Program-made: the position numbers and the translations under genes
NCBI RefSeq assembly: GCF_900109135.1
Contig: NZ_FNYT01000001.1
Location: 186,001-250,000, forward strand
Direction of reading: 5' to 3'
Source: Trichococcus ilyis
Lineage (GTDB): Bacteria; Bacillota; Bacilli; Lactobacillales; Aerococcaceae
DNA: 64,000 nucleotides
The notes under the pieces: generated by a model
The model's database searches: none
Told to the model about the DNA's origin: nothing
What the model saw: only the letters and a program-made list of their open reading frames with translations
In this document: in pieces, positions 29,781 through 38,840 of the stretch
Layout of the letters: each line of letters opens with the position of its first letter
Position numbering within the stretch: position 1 is the first letter of the stretch

Positions 29781-29818
29781 GCCTCCATTCACAAAAAAAC
29801 TAATTGGAGGGCTTTAAA

Positions 29819-30763
29819 ATGATTCAGACAACAAATCAGATCGCATTAAAAAACTTTGTAAGTGTCGAGGAACTCACCAATCTGGAAATCATGTCCCTGA
29901 TCCTGCGCGCGTCCGAATTCAAAAGCGGCGCTCTGCCGGACAAAGCTCTGACTGCGGGAGTCTACGCTTCGAACTTATTTTTCGAGAACAGCACCCGCAC
30001 ACACAAAAGTTTCGAAATGGCGGAACACAAGTTGGGGATGCAAGTCATCAATTTTGACACTTCGACCAGCAGCGTAAGCAAAGGCGAAACACTGTACGAC
30101 ACGGTGCTGACTTTGTCGGCGATCGGTGTGGATGTGGTCGTTATCCGCCACAGCGCCGAAGCCTATTACAAAGAGTTGATCGAAAGTCCGGGGATTACCG
30201 CATCGATCGTGAATGGCGGGGACGGTGCCGGTCAGCATCCGAGCCAATGCTTGCTTGACCTATTGACGATCTACGAAGAGTTCCATACTTTCAGCGGTGT
30301 GAAGGTGGCCATCTGCGGCGACTTGTCGCACTCGCGCGTTGCCAAGACTAACATGCAGATGCTGCAGCGACTGGGAGCGACCGTCTATTTCACGGGTCCG
30401 AAAGAATGGTATGATTATTCTTTCGATCAATACGGCACACACATGGAAATCGATGACATCATCGGCGAAGTCGATGTCATGATGCTGCTCCGCGTCCAGA
30501 CGGAACGCCACGGCGGCAAAGCGATGCGCTATACAAAAGCCGAGTATCTCGATCAATTCGGTCTGACGGTCGCCCGGGAAGGCCGCATGAAGGAAACGGC
30601 CATCATTATGCATCCCGCTCCTGTCAACCGCGACGTGGAATTGGCGGACAGCCTAGTGGAATGCCGACGCTCGCGGATCGTGACGCAAATGAAAAATGGC
30701 GTCTTTGCCAGAATGGCTATCCTGGAAGCCATCGTGCACGGAAGAAAAGAAGCAAACGTATAA
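29819..30763 (+). CDS. pyrB: Aspartate carbamoyltransferase PyrB
   Basis: 314-aa catalytic chain; condenses carbamoyl phosphate with aspartate. The carbamoyl-phosphate loop is [20 protein letters not shown] near residue 52. Other signatures are [32 protein letters not shown] and, near the C-terminus, [16 protein letters not shown]. No pyrI regulatory gene is adjacent, as usual in Firmicutes. ATG at 29819 follows TTGGAGGG. Confidence 0.95.
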   Translation: MIQTTNQIALKNFVSVEELTNLEIMSLILRASEFKSGALPDKALTAGVYASNLFFENSTRTHKSFEMAEHKLGMQVINFDTSTSSVSKGETLYDTVLTLSAIGVDVVVIRHSAEAYYKELIESPGITASIVNGGDGAGQHPSQCLLDLLTIYEEFHTFSGVKVAICGDLSHSRVAKTNMQMLQRLGATVYFTGPKEWYDYSFDQYGTHMEIDDIIGEVDVMMLLRVQTERHGGKAMRYTKAEYLDQFGLTVAREGRMKETAIIMHPAPVNRDVELADSLVECRRSRIVTQMKNGVFARMAILEAIVHGRKEANV

Positions 30764-30792
30764 TAATAACAATTCACCAGTGGAGGGATCAC

Positions 30793-32070
30793 ATGTCAGT
30801 TTGGATAAAAAATGCGAAAATGTTGGGTCAAAAAGAGGAACTTATTCCCGTAGAAATATATGTGAAAGACGATAAAATAGCCGCAATCGGCCAGGATCTG
30901 CAGGTAACGGCTGAAGATGCGACAATTGTCGATGCCAAGGGCGGTCTGGTCACTCCGGGATTGGTCGACGTGCACGTGCATCTGCGTGAACCAGGCTTCA
31001 CCTACAAAGAAACCATCGAAACCGGAACGCAGGCTGCCGCTCGCGGAGGCTTCACAACAGTCTGTGCGATGCCGAACGTGAATCCAGTTCCGGACACAGC
31101 CGATAAATTCGCTGCTATCCAACAGCTGATCAAAGATACAGCCATCATCAAAGTCAAACAGTACGCGCCCATCACAGAAAACTTGCGCAGTGACGTCCTG
31201 ACCGATCAGAAGCAACTGTTGGAAGCCGGTGCTTTTGCCTTCACCAACGACGGTGTCGGAGTCCAGACAGCCGGAACGATGTATTTGGCGATGAAGGAAG
31301 CAGCCAAGAACAATGTTGCTCTTGTAGCGCATACGGAAGACGACTCCCTGTTGTTCGGAGGCGTTATGCATAAAGGCACCCGTTCCGACGAATTGGAACT
31401 GCCTGGCATCTTGAGCGTGACGGAATCCACGCAAATCGCCCGCGATGTGCTATTGGCGGAAGCGACAGGCTGTCACTACCATGTCTGCCATGTTTCGACA
31501 AAGGAAAGCGTGCGCGTCATCCGCGATGCCAAACGCGCAGGCATCCATGTCACAGCCGAAGTCGCCCCGCATCACCTGATTCTGGTGGATGGTTCCATCC
31601 CGTCGGATACGGCAATCTACAAAATGAATCCGCCATTGCGCGGCGCTGAAGACCGTGCCGCCTTGATCGAAGGCTTGCTGGACGGCACAATCGACTGCAT
31701 CGCAACTGACCACGCTCCGCACGGCGAGGAAGAGAAACAAGGCAGCATGATCGGCGCTCCGTTCGGCATCGTCGGCATCGAGACAGCTTTCCAATTGATG
31801 TACTCCAACTTTGTCTTGGGCGGCGTCTTCACCCTGAAACAACTGGTTGATTGGATGACCGTCAAGCCGGCAGCGTTGTTCGGCATGGAGGCAGGAACGC
31901 TGGATATCGGATCCCAGGCGGACATCGCCATCTTCGACCTGGAGAACGAGTACGAAATCCGCAGCGAAGATTTCCTTTCCAAAGCGACAAATACGCCATT
32001 CACCGGCTGGAAAGTCAAAGGCGAAACACTGTATACACTTGTGGACGGCAAAGTCGTTTACGCGAAATAG
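30793..32070 (+). CDS. pyrC: Dihydroorotase PyrC
   Basis: 425-aa zinc amidohydrolase of the class I type. The metal-binding HxH is in GLVDVHVHLREPGFTYKETI near residue 57, and later metal or catalytic residues are in VAHTEDD, YHVCHVSTKES and CIATDHAPHG. The real start is ATG at 30793 behind TGGAGGGATC, 29 bases after pyrB. A 28-base perfect palindrome downstream terminates the operon. Confidence 0.95.
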   Translation: MSVWIKNAKMLGQKEELIPVEIYVKDDKIAAIGQDLQVTAEDATIVDAKGGLVTPGLVDVHVHLREPGFTYKETIETGTQAAARGGFTTVCAMPNVNPVPDTADKFAAIQQLIKDTAIIKVKQYAPITENLRSDVLTDQKQLLEAGAFAFTNDGVGVQTAGTMYLAMKEAAKNNVALVAHTEDDSLLFGGVMHKGTRSDELELPGILSVTESTQIARDVLLAEATGCHYHVCHVSTKESVRVIRDAKRAGIHVTAEVAPHHLILVDGSIPSDTAIYKMNPPLRGAEDRAALIEGLLDGTIDCIATDHAPHGEEEKQGSMIGAPFGIVGIETAFQLMYSNFVLGGVFTLKQLVDWMTVKPAALFGMEAGTLDIGSQADIAIFDLENEYEIRSEDFLSKATNTPFTGWKVKGETLYTLVDGKVVYAK

Positions 32071-32085
32071 ATTACAGCCTGAGTG

Positions 32086-32122
32086 TAAGCAACGGATTGC
32101 AATCCGTTGCTTATTTCTTTAT
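32086..32122 (+). terminator. Terminator of pyrBC
   Basis: Palindrome 32086-32113 (arms TAAGCAACGGATT and AATCCGTTGCTTA), followed by TTTCTTT. Confidence 0.85.
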
Positions 32123-32159
32123 AATGACAGGGCAGAATAATGAATGGATAGGTGAAAAA

Positions 32160-32813
32160 ATGACGAAACACTTAAAGAACATGTTATTGGTCATCGTTGC
32201 GGTCATCATTACCGCTATCGGGGCCAGCTTCACGGTGAAAGCCAACGTTGGGGTAGGTGCCTATGAGGCCCTTAACATGAGCATCAACCAACTTTCCGGC
32301 ATCAAGATCGGAACGCTGGCGATCATATTGAATATCTCATGCGTAGGGATCCAATGGCTTTTGATGAGAAATGATTTTTCGCTCAGACAATTGTTCCAAA
32401 TTCCGATCACATTGATACTCGGTCAAGTGATGAACCTGATGCTGTATACGGTATTTTCAGGAGTGACGATCGATCAGTACTGGGCGAAGATCGCCATGGT
32501 CATTTTAGGGGGCATTATAGCCGCAATCGGCGTCGGATCAATCATGGCTTTGAATTACATCAATATGCCATTGGAGGGCGCTTGCATGGCCTTCAGCAAC
32601 CGTTTCGGCTTCAACTTCGGGAAAGTCCGTCAAATGGTGGATGTGCTGCTGATCGCTGCCGCACTGCTGATCGCCTTTTCTACCGGAACGGCGATCACCG
32701 TCCGGGAAGGCACCTTCATCAGCATGCTGTTCTTCCCGCCGAGCATGAATTTCGTCTATGAAAAAATCAAGGCATCATCCGCCGCGCAAGAGCTTTCGAT
32801 CGATCTGGATTGA
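32160..32813 (+). CDS. YczE/YitT-like integral membrane protein
   Basis: 217-aa membrane protein with five to six hydrophobic helices. Features of the YczE/YyaS family: GASFTVKANVGVGAYEALNMSINQLSGIKIGT near the N-terminus and a repeat-like GIIAAIGVGSIMALNYINMPLEGACMAFSNRFG later. The function of the family is unknown; Bacillus YczE affects antibiotic production. ATG at 32160 follows ATAGGTGAAAAA; the longer upstream frame overlaps pyrC and is not real. Confidence 0.85.
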   Translation: MTKHLKNMLLVIVAVIITAIGASFTVKANVGVGAYEALNMSINQLSGIKIGTLAIILNISCVGIQWLLMRNDFSLRQLFQIPITLILGQVMNLMLYTVFSGVTIDQYWAKIAMVILGGIIAAIGVGSIMALNYINMPLEGACMAFSNRFGFNFGKVRQMVDVLLIAAALLIAFSTGTAITVREGTFISMLFFPPSMNFVYEKIKASSAAQELSIDLD

Positions 32814-32933
32814 TTTGTTCGGCCACGTACCGCTATATATAGTTTGTTTTTTCTGGTACGATACTGTATGATGTATCCATAGTCTTTAGTTGAAATAGGA
32901 GTTATCCGCAGATAACCAATGGAGGAAACCATC

Positions 32934-33173
32934 ATGTCGAACAGGAATGTTACCGTATATACGAAACCGAATTGCATGCAGTGCAATTTCACGAAGAAGT
33001 TTTTGGATGACAACAGCATCCGCTATGAAATCAAAGACATCCAAGAATCCGAAGCGGCCTTGGCGGAAGTCAAAGAGTTGGGCTTCCAAACTTTGCCTGT
33101 GGTCGTATTTGACGGCATCGAACCGTTTTTCGGCTTCAGACCAGATTTGCTTGAACAGCTGATCACGGCCTGA
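32934..33173 (+). CDS. nrdH: NrdH-like glutaredoxin
   Basis: 79-aa thioredoxin-fold redoxin with active site CMQC at residues 13-16 and the family pattern TVYTKPNCMQCNFTKKFLDD, later TLPVVVFDG and FGFRPDLLEQL. It normally reduces class Ib ribonucleotide reductase. No nrdIEF is adjacent here. ATG at 32934 follows ATGGAGGAAACC. Confidence 0.9.
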   Translation: MSNRNVTVYTKPNCMQCNFTKKFLDDNSIRYEIKDIQESEAALAEVKELGFQTLPVVVFDGIEPFFGFRPDLLEQLITA

Positions 33174-33185
33174 TCGCACTATCCG

Positions 33186-33231
33186 AAACAGCACCAGATT
33201 GTCCCTCAAGGGGCATCCGGTGCTGTTTTTT
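33186..33231 (+). terminator. Terminator after nrdH
   Basis: AAACAGCACC (33186-33195) with GGTGCTGTTT (33219-33228), then more T. Confidence 0.85.
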
Positions 33232-33309
33232 TCAGCTAAATACGCTGAATCATGTTAAGATAGAGGGAAGAACAAATAATTTCCACGATTGGGAAGGAGA
33301 TCATTTAAT

Positions 33310-33726
33310 ATGACAAAATCGTTATACCATACAGAAATCCTCAATGATGAAGGATTGAACGGGACCGTATCCGTTTCGGATGGAGAATCCTTGCTTACAT
33401 CTGATCCACTGAAGGAATTAGCAGGCTACAATCCGGAACAATTATTCGGCTTGTCATGGGCGACTTGCCTGAACGCCACAATCGAAGCGCTGCTGAAGGC
33501 AAGGGGCGCCGAGGCTCGAAGCAAAGCGGAAGTGCATGTCGATTTCTGCAGGGAAGAAAACGGCAAAGGGTTTTATTTCGATCTGAAGGCTTTCATTTCG
33601 GTCGAGGGCATGGAGCTGGCTGATGTCGAAAAACTGGCGCAATCCGCCCACAGACGCTGCCCTGTATCAAAGATCATCGGTGACTACAATCACGTCACCC
33701 TGGAAGTTGTCCCCTTCGTAAACTGA
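33310..33726 (+). CDS. ohr: Ohr/OsmC-family organic hydroperoxide reductase
   Basis: 138-aa peroxidase of the Ohr subfamily. The two catalytic cysteines are in LFGLSWATCLNATIEALLK (about residue 57) and AHRRCPVSKIIGDYN (about 119). It detoxifies organic hydroperoxides using a dithiol donor. ATG at 33310 follows AAGGAGATCA. No OhrR-type regulator gene is adjacent. Confidence 0.9.
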   Translation: MTKSLYHTEILNDEGLNGTVSVSDGESLLTSDPLKELAGYNPEQLFGLSWATCLNATIEALLKARGAEARSKAEVHVDFCREENGKGFYFDLKAFISVEGMELADVEKLAQSAHRRCPVSKIIGDYNHVTLEVVPFVN

Positions 33727-33826
33727 AGGGTTGGGTCGGTTGTTTCAATTGACAGCTAATCCGTATCACTTTGCCTCAGTCTTTTTTATGATAAAATGGT
33801 GAAAAGCAGAAAAGGTGGCGCAGCAT

Positions 33827-35305
33827 ATGTTAAAAGATTACGATTTTGACAAAAAGGATCCGGCATTATCCGGCAAAAAACGATCCGAACTGGGCTCTGA
33901 GCTGGCGGCTTTGCAAAGAAGGCTGCTGGACAGCGATTCATCCATGCTGATCATAGTCGATGGCTGGGAATCCTCAGGCAAGGGACATATCTTGAAAGAT
34001 TTGACGAGGGAATTGGACCCGCGTTATTTCGAAGTGAATGTCTTTGATGACGCATTGGACGATAATGACAAGCATCCTTTCTTGTGGCGCTTTGCCAGGG
34101 ATCTGCCCGGAAAAGGTCGCATAGCCTTCTTTGACCGCAGCTTCTATTCTGAACTTATGAATGACCTGAAAGTGAACGATGACCGGTTGGAGCACCATCT
34201 GGACTATATCAGTTTCCTTGAGCGTATGCTGATTGCCGACAATACCATCGTCCTGAAACTGTTTTTGCACCACTCGGAAAAAACAATGGAAAAACGGATC
34301 GAGAAATTGAAAGACGATCCATACCGGGAATTCCTGATCACTAAAGACGACGAAAAACAACTCAAGAAATACAGTAAATATCTGAAACACTTCGACAAAA
34401 TTTTAGGGATGACAAATTTTGAGGCTTCACCTTGGCATGTGATTTCTACAGAAGATCTAAAAGAGGCTTCCCGCGAAGCACTAAGCATTGCCAACAGCAT
34501 TTTGAAGAGCCACCTTGAACAGACAGCGCAACAACCAGCGGCGCCGATCCGCCCCGGACTGAAAGAAAAACCACTTTCCAAAATCGATTTGAAAGCCGCC
34601 ATCACAGAAGAAGAGTATGAAGCGCAGTTGGAGAAGCTGCAGGAAGAAGCAGGGGAATTGGTCTATGAAATGTGGCTGAAAAAGATTCCGTGTGTCCTTG
34701 TGTTCGAGGGTACGGATGCAGCCGGCAAGGGCGGCGCAATCAGCCGCTTGACAAGACTGGTCGATCCCCGCAGTTATGATGTAGCCACGACAGCAGCACC
34801 AACCGAAAACGAAAGCCGTTATAACTATTTGTGGCGCTTCTATCAGACTTTTCCGATCAAAGGGAAAATGACCATCTATGACAGAAGCTGGTACGGCCGT
34901 GTGTTGGTGGAACGGGTGGAAGGCTTCACGCCGGAGTACCGTTGGGCCGCAGCCTACGAAGAAATCAACGAAATGGAACACAATCTGGTCCATGATGGTC
35001 TATTGATCATCAAATTTCTGATCGTGATCGACAAGGAAGAGCAAAAACAGCGCTTTAAGGATCGGGAAAACGACCCGGAGAAAAACTACAAACTGACCGA
35101 TGAAGATTGGCGGAATCATGAAAAATTTGAGCAATACGAAGAAGCGATGAACGAAATGGTCGCGAGAACAAATACGAAAGACGCGCCTTGGATCATTGTC
35201 GAAGGCAACCAGAAAGAATATGCTCGGATCAAAGTGCTGAAGGAATTCATCAGCCGGGCAAGGACCTTCATCGATAAGCGTGAGGGCAAGAAGCAAGAAA
35301 AATAG
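33827..35305 (+). CDS. pap: Polyphosphate:AMP phosphotransferase (tandem PPK2)
   Basis: 492-aa protein with two PPK2 domains. The N-terminal copy has Walker A IIVDGWESSGKGHIL near residue 50 and DRSFYSELM. The C-terminal copy has VFEGTDAAGKGGAI near 297 and YDRSWYGRVLVERVEGF. The two-domain form is the polyphosphate:AMP phosphotransferase type, which makes ADP from AMP and polyphosphate. The start is chosen at ATG 33827, correctly spaced from AAAGGTGG; the GTG at 33815 lies inside that site. Confidence 0.9.
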   Translation: MLKDYDFDKKDPALSGKKRSELGSELAALQRRLLDSDSSMLIIVDGWESSGKGHILKDLTRELDPRYFEVNVFDDALDDNDKHPFLWRFARDLPGKGRIAFFDRSFYSELMNDLKVNDDRLEHHLDYISFLERMLIADNTIVLKLFLHHSEKTMEKRIEKLKDDPYREFLITKDDEKQLKKYSKYLKHFDKILGMTNFEASPWHVISTEDLKEASREALSIANSILKSHLEQTAQQPAAPIRPGLKEKPLSKIDLKAAITEEEYEAQLEKLQEEAGELVYEMWLKKIPCVLVFEGTDAAGKGGAISRLTRLVDPRSYDVATTAAPTENESRYNYLWRFYQTFPIKGKMTIYDRSWYGRVLVERVEGFTPEYRWAAAYEEINEMEHNLVHDGLLIIKFLIVIDKEEQKQRFKDRENDPEKNYKLTDEDWRNHEKFEQYEEAMNEMVARTNTKDAPWIIVEGNQKEYARIKVLKEFISRARTFIDKREGKKQEK

Positions 35306-35329
35306 TCGAATGTAAGCGGGGCGTATAAT

Positions 35330-36550
35330 GTGTTAACAAACAAGAAAGTAACCATCTATGTAACAGGCGGCATCGCAGTCTACAAGGCGGCCGATCTCGT
35401 CAGAAAATTCATCAAAGCAGGTGCAGAAGTGCGGGTTGCGATGACCGCGTCCGCTCAGGAATTCGTCACGCCTTTGACTTTTCAGGTCTTGAGCAAGCAC
35501 GATGTCTATACGGACACCTTTGATGAAAAAGATGCGCAATTTGTCAGCCATATCAATTTGGCCGACTGGACGGAGCTTGCCGTAGTGGCCCCTGCAACAG
35601 CGAACATCCTCGCAAAAATGGCGAACGGCATCGCCGATGATTTCGTATCGACAGCGCTGTTGGCGACGACGGCTCCGCGACTGATCGTGCCTGCCATGAA
35701 CCAGCATATGCTGGAGAATCCGGCTACGGTCCGAAACATGGAGTCTTTAAGAAGTTACGGTTATGAAATCATGGAACCTGACACAGGCTTTTTGGCGGAA
35801 GGCTACGAAGGCAAAGGGCGCATGCCTGAACCGGAAAAGATTGTCGAAGCGGCCCAGCTGGTCGTTGTGAACAATGCGAAAGAACTGCCGTTGAAAGGCA
35901 AAAAGGTGCTCATCACAGCAGGCGGGACAAAAGAGCGCATCGACCCGGTCCGATTCATCACCAACGATTCTTCCGGTAAAATGGGCTACAGTTTGGCGAA
36001 GGCGGCCCGTGATTTGGGAGCTGAAGTGACGTTGGTCACGGCAACAAACCTTTTACCGGTTCCTTTCGGGGTTGAACCGATATATGTGCAATCGTCTGAA
36101 GAGATGGGATCAGCAGTTTTAGATATATTTCACAAAGTCGATATGGTCATTATGGCAGCGGCCGTATCTGATTACAGACCGAAAACGCAAGCAACAGTCA
36201 AAATCAAGAAAACAAACGAGGATCTGACATTGGTTCTGGAGAAAACGACAGACATCCTGGCTGAACTCGGAAAAAGAAAAACGGGCCAATTTTTGATCGG
36301 TTTTGCGGCCGAAACGCATGAAGTCGAACGTTATGCGCTTGACAAGCTGAAACGCAAAAATGCCGATATGATCGTAGCGAATGATGTTTCGAAAGAATAT
36401 GCCGGTTTCAATAAGGATACAAATGAAGTGATCATTTATCAATTGGACAAAGAACCAATCCAAATTTCGGTGCGGTCAAAAGATTTGATTGCTGAAGAGA
36501 TCCTGTATGCAGCAATCGAATCGATGCAGGATGAAGTTGGCATGGACTAA
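35330..36550 (+). CDS. coaBC: Bifunctional phosphopantothenoylcysteine decarboxylase/synthase CoaBC
   Basis: 406 aa, two steps of coenzyme A synthesis. The N-terminal flavoprotein decarboxylase domain (1-180) shows VTGGIAVYKAADLVRKF and the LIVPAMNQHMLENP signature. The C-terminal CTP-dependent synthase domain (about 190-400) shows VLITAGGTKERIDPVRFITNDSSGKMG, MAAAVSDYRPK and GFAAETHE. It starts at GTG 35330; the ATG two bases earlier is out of frame and meets a stop at once. Confidence 0.94.
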   Translation: MLTNKKVTIYVTGGIAVYKAADLVRKFIKAGAEVRVAMTASAQEFVTPLTFQVLSKHDVYTDTFDEKDAQFVSHINLADWTELAVVAPATANILAKMANGIADDFVSTALLATTAPRLIVPAMNQHMLENPATVRNMESLRSYGYEIMEPDTGFLAEGYEGKGRMPEPEKIVEAAQLVVVNNAKELPLKGKKVLITAGGTKERIDPVRFITNDSSGKMGYSLAKAARDLGAEVTLVTATNLLPVPFGVEPIYVQSSEEMGSAVLDIFHKVDMVIMAAAVSDYRPKTQATVKIKKTNEDLTLVLEKTTDILAELGKRKTGQFLIGFAAETHEVERYALDKLKRKNADMIVANDVSKEYAGFNKDTNEVIIYQLDKEPIQISVRSKDLIAEEILYAAIESMQDEVGMD

Positions 36551-36579
36551 GCTTAAATAATAAAAAAATAACATAATGC

Positions 36580-36625
36580 AGCAAAATTGCGATTATTATT
36601 AATATTTCGCAATTTTGCTATTTAT
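36580..36625 (+). terminator. AT-rich terminator after coaBC
   Basis: A 13-bp stem, AGCAAAATTGCGA (36580-36592) with TCGCAATTTTGCT (36607-36619), then ATTTATTT. Confidence 0.6.
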
Positions 36626-36967
36626 TTGGGCTGCGCTAAGCCTATATGTGATTATCGCGGTTACTTGGCAATTTTACATTAAACTTTGTATAATATATAT
36701 TATGTAAACTAGAATATCCAAATTTTAATAGACGGTATTCACCCTATGCTTTTGGAGAGATTTATCAGTATTTTTCTATTATTCTGGATCACAACAGATT
36801 GTAATCTTATTTTTTGGTTATATTTGAGAAATTATTCCTCGTTGAATCTTTTTCAACTTCACAAATATGCAAAAACATTCTGGAGTATCCACACATATCC
36901 CTGAATTTTTTTATGTCAAGATGATCAATCAGGTAATCTGTCGGCAATATAGATTCGCAATCTAAGA
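36620..36967. other. AT-rich intergenic region with orphan promoter and short hydrophobic ORF
   Basis: No recognised gene. A promoter-like pair TTGGCA (36665-36670), 18 nt, TATAAT (36689-36694) faces right. It lies within an inverted repeat TTTACAT (36673-36679) / ATGTAAA (36702-36708). A 52-codon ORF from ATG 36746 to 36904 begins MLLERFISIFLLFWITTDCN but lacks a ribosome binding site. Base composition is clearly more AT-rich than the neighbouring coaBC. Confidence 0.35.
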
Positions 36968-37002
36968 AGCGCCCTAGGTTTCCCAGGACGCATGTGAGGG
37001 CG

Positions 37003-37401
37003 CTATGTCAACTTTTCAGAAATTTCTTTGATAACCATATCCTTTAGGGCGTCAAAATTATCATCCCAAGTTGCAACATTGACGCATAGCGAAATTGCTT
37101 CATCTGTCGTGAGTGACAATTCTTTGCTGTTCAATGCCAGAAAGGCTTCTAAAGCGACGAAGGCTGTACGTTTATTTGCGTTGTGAAAACAATGCTTTTT
37201 GACTAGGTTGATAAACAAGATTGCTGCTTTTTCAATGATTGAAGGATAAACCTCTTCTCCAAATGCAGTAGCATTAACAGAATTTACACACATATGCAAC
37301 GAGCCCGAATCTTTTACACCAATCAATTCATCTGGAGAGTATCGCTGAATGAGATATACATTGATCGCAATGAGTTGGCTTTCAGACAAAGAAACAATCA
37401 T
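37003..37401 (-). CDS. doc: Doc-type Fic-fold toxin
   Basis: 132-aa death-on-curing family protein. The Fic motif is KHCFHNANKRTAFVALEAFL near residues 68-87, matching the Doc pattern H-x-F-x-D/N-A-N-K-R. The usual Asp of phage P1 Doc is Asn here. Doc toxins phosphorylate elongation factor Tu and stop translation. It overlaps the upstream AbrB-type antitoxin by ATGA on the minus strand, so the two form a toxin-antitoxin operon. An inverted repeat AGCGCCCT/AGGGCGCT (36968-37004) overlaps the 3' end. Confidence 0.88.
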   Translation of the reverse strand: MIVSLSESQLIAINVYLIQRYSPDELIGVKDSGSLHMCVNSVNATAFGEEVYPSIIEKAAILFINLVKKHCFHNANKRTAFVALEAFLALNSKELSLTTDEAISLCVNVATWDDNFDALKDMVIKEISEKLT

Positions 37402-37652
37402 TTGTCGACCAATTCTTTCAATGCTTCATCATTTTTGTCACAAATGCCCTTCACCAATTCCATAAACGACTTTGTGATTACTTCTTGTTTCTTTTTCATT
37501 GTTACTTTTTCACCTTGTGTATCAAATTCTAATGTGTCCCCTTCTTTAAGGCCAATTTGCTGCAACACTTCCATTGGAATAGTTACCGCAAGACTGTTTC
37601 CGACTTTTCTTAATTTTCTTTCAATAACTTTATTTTCTTTTGTCAGAGTCAT
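37398..37652 (-). CDS. AbrB/MazE-type antitoxin
   Basis: 84-aa protein. The N-terminal SpoVT/AbrB swapped-hairpin DNA-binding domain is residues 10-50 (RKLRKVGNSLAVTIPMEVLQQIGLKEGDTLEF). The charged C-terminal tail, residues 55-84, probably neutralises Doc. AbrB-type antitoxins usually partner MazF or PIN toxins; pairing with Doc, which in phage P1 is held by Phd, is less common. It is likely autoregulatory. ATG follows GGAGGGATAG. Confidence 0.85.
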   Translation of the reverse strand: MTLTKENKVIERKLRKVGNSLAVTIPMEVLQQIGLKEGDTLEFDTQGEKVTMKKKQEVITKSFMELVKGICDKNDEALKELVDK

Positions 37653-37731
37653 TTTCTATCCCTCCTATCCCTTGTATACACATTATACATTATATAAGAT
37701 ATATAGTGAAGAACAAATGCTCTGATACCCA

Positions 37732-38115
37732 TCAGTCGAAATACTGAAACAGTTTTCCTTTGACTTCTTCGAGAAATTCCAAATCGGAAGCGGTTGGATT
37801 TTCGATTTCCAGCAATGTGAGATAATCATCCGAATCCAGGCTGTTTACCACCAGTTCGGCTAAAGAGCCATGGGGAAATTTGTTCATGCGGACGTCCAGC
37901 TCAGATTTGAGATAAGCGCGGTTGCAACCTGAATAGGACTGGATCTTTCTGATCAGATCATCATAATTCACGTTTTTTCTTTGCTCTGTCACAATTTCTT
38001 CCATGAATGTGAGGATATCCTGTTCCGTTTGGTTCCTTAAATCCGGAGTCACCCTTTCCTTCAGACCCAGCAAAAACTGCTCCAATTCCACTCTGTTGAC
38101 CGTTATGTTTTTCAT
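37732..38115 (-). CDS. Hypothetical protein, 127 aa
   Basis: Not recognised. Acidic soluble protein without signal peptide or membrane segment. It is rich in Glu, Leu and Asp, with a predicted mostly helical pattern (VELEQFLLGLKERVTPDLRNQTEQDILTFMEEIV). A single Cys lies near residue 65. ATG at 38115 is preceded by GAGGAGGGGGACC. It lies just upstream (on the minus strand) of the toxin-antitoxin pair with a separate start, so it may belong to the same island; nothing links it functionally. Confidence 0.65.
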   Translation of the reverse strand: MKNITVNRVELEQFLLGLKERVTPDLRNQTEQDILTFMEEIVTEQRKNVNYDDLIRKIQSYSGCNRAYLKSELDVRMNKFPHGSLAELVVNSLDSDDYLTLLEIENPTASDLEFLEEVKGKLFQYFD

Positions 38116-38226
38116 GGTCCCCCTCCTCGTTCCAGACAAGCTTGCAGTGTTGTTTACACCTATATATTACCACCAATTGAGTCATTTGGACGAGTGTCAG
38201 CGCATATGCGACACAGGCAAAGAAAA

Positions 38227-38272
38227 AGCGAACGCGCCCTTCCTATTGCCGGAATATGGGCGCGTTCGCTAT
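38227..38272. terminator. Terminator of the peroxiredoxin-like gene
   Basis: A 13-bp stem, AGCGAACGCGCCC (38227-38239) with GGGCGCGTTCGCT (38258-38270), has T-runs on both strands. It mainly serves the minus-strand gene ending at 38286. Confidence 0.88.
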
Positions 38273-38285
38273 GTTTTTTCTATTT

Positions 38286-38840
38286 TCAGCTTCTTACAGG
38301 TACAGCTTGCAGCATTTGGTACAATTCAGATGGAGACGGCACATCGCTGATGTTTTCAGAGTAATGGCTCAGGACAACTTGCCCTTTTCTGTCGACGACG
38401 ATTGTCGCCTGCAGTTGCAATTCATTCCCCTCAAAACGTTGGCATTCGATCCCATAATAGTCGAATTCCAGCAATTTATCTTCAGAAACGCCGTATACAA
38501 GTTGTCGCATTGACTCTGAAGAAGGAATATTGAAGTGCCCATACAATTCCTGCTCTGGGTCCGCTATGACGGTGAATGGGATGCCCAGTTTGGCAGTTCT
38601 TTCGGCAACGGCAGCTTCCGTCCCCTGTATCACCATCAGGATTTCGATGCCCTGTTCTTTGAGGAATTTGTAGGCATCGCGGTATTTCAGCATGTCCAGT
38701 TGGCTCATGCCGCACCCCAGATGTCTCAGGAAAATCACTGCAGTGAAATTGCGTTTCAGCTGAGATCGGAAACTTTCACAATTTCCATTCTTCGTCAAAA
38801 ATAAAAAGTCGTCTATTTCTGTTCCTTCGGTCAACTTCAT
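38286..38840 (-). CDS. Peroxiredoxin-like (AhpC/TSA_2 type) protein
   Basis: 184-aa thioredoxin-fold protein. The candidate peroxidatic Cys is in VIFLRHLGCGMSQLD near residue 42. The second Cys of the usual C-x-x-C is Ser. Further family features are ILMVIQGTEAAVAERTAKLGIPFTVIADPEQELY and, near the C-terminus, ATIVVDRKGQVVLSHYSENISDVPS. It may work as a one-Cys peroxidase or have lost the activity. ATG at 38840 is chosen because AAGGAG sits nine bases upstream; the GTG at 38849 touches that site. Confidence 0.8.
   Translation of the reverse strand: MKLTEGTEIDDFLFLTKNGNCESFRSQLKRNFTAVIFLRHLGCGMSQLDMLKYRDAYKFLKEQGIEILMVIQGTEAAVAERTAKLGIPFTVIADPEQELYGHFNIPSSESMRQLVYGVSEDKLLEFDYYGIECQRFEGNELQLQATIVVDRKGQVVLSHYSENISDVPSPSELYQMLQAVPVRS

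Noticed and set aside
30661-30792. Extension of pyrC into pyrB, and extension of the YczE-like gene into pyrC (31851-32159)
   Set aside because: These are merely open upstream frames; the chosen ATGs have proper ribosome binding sites and family-typical N-termini.
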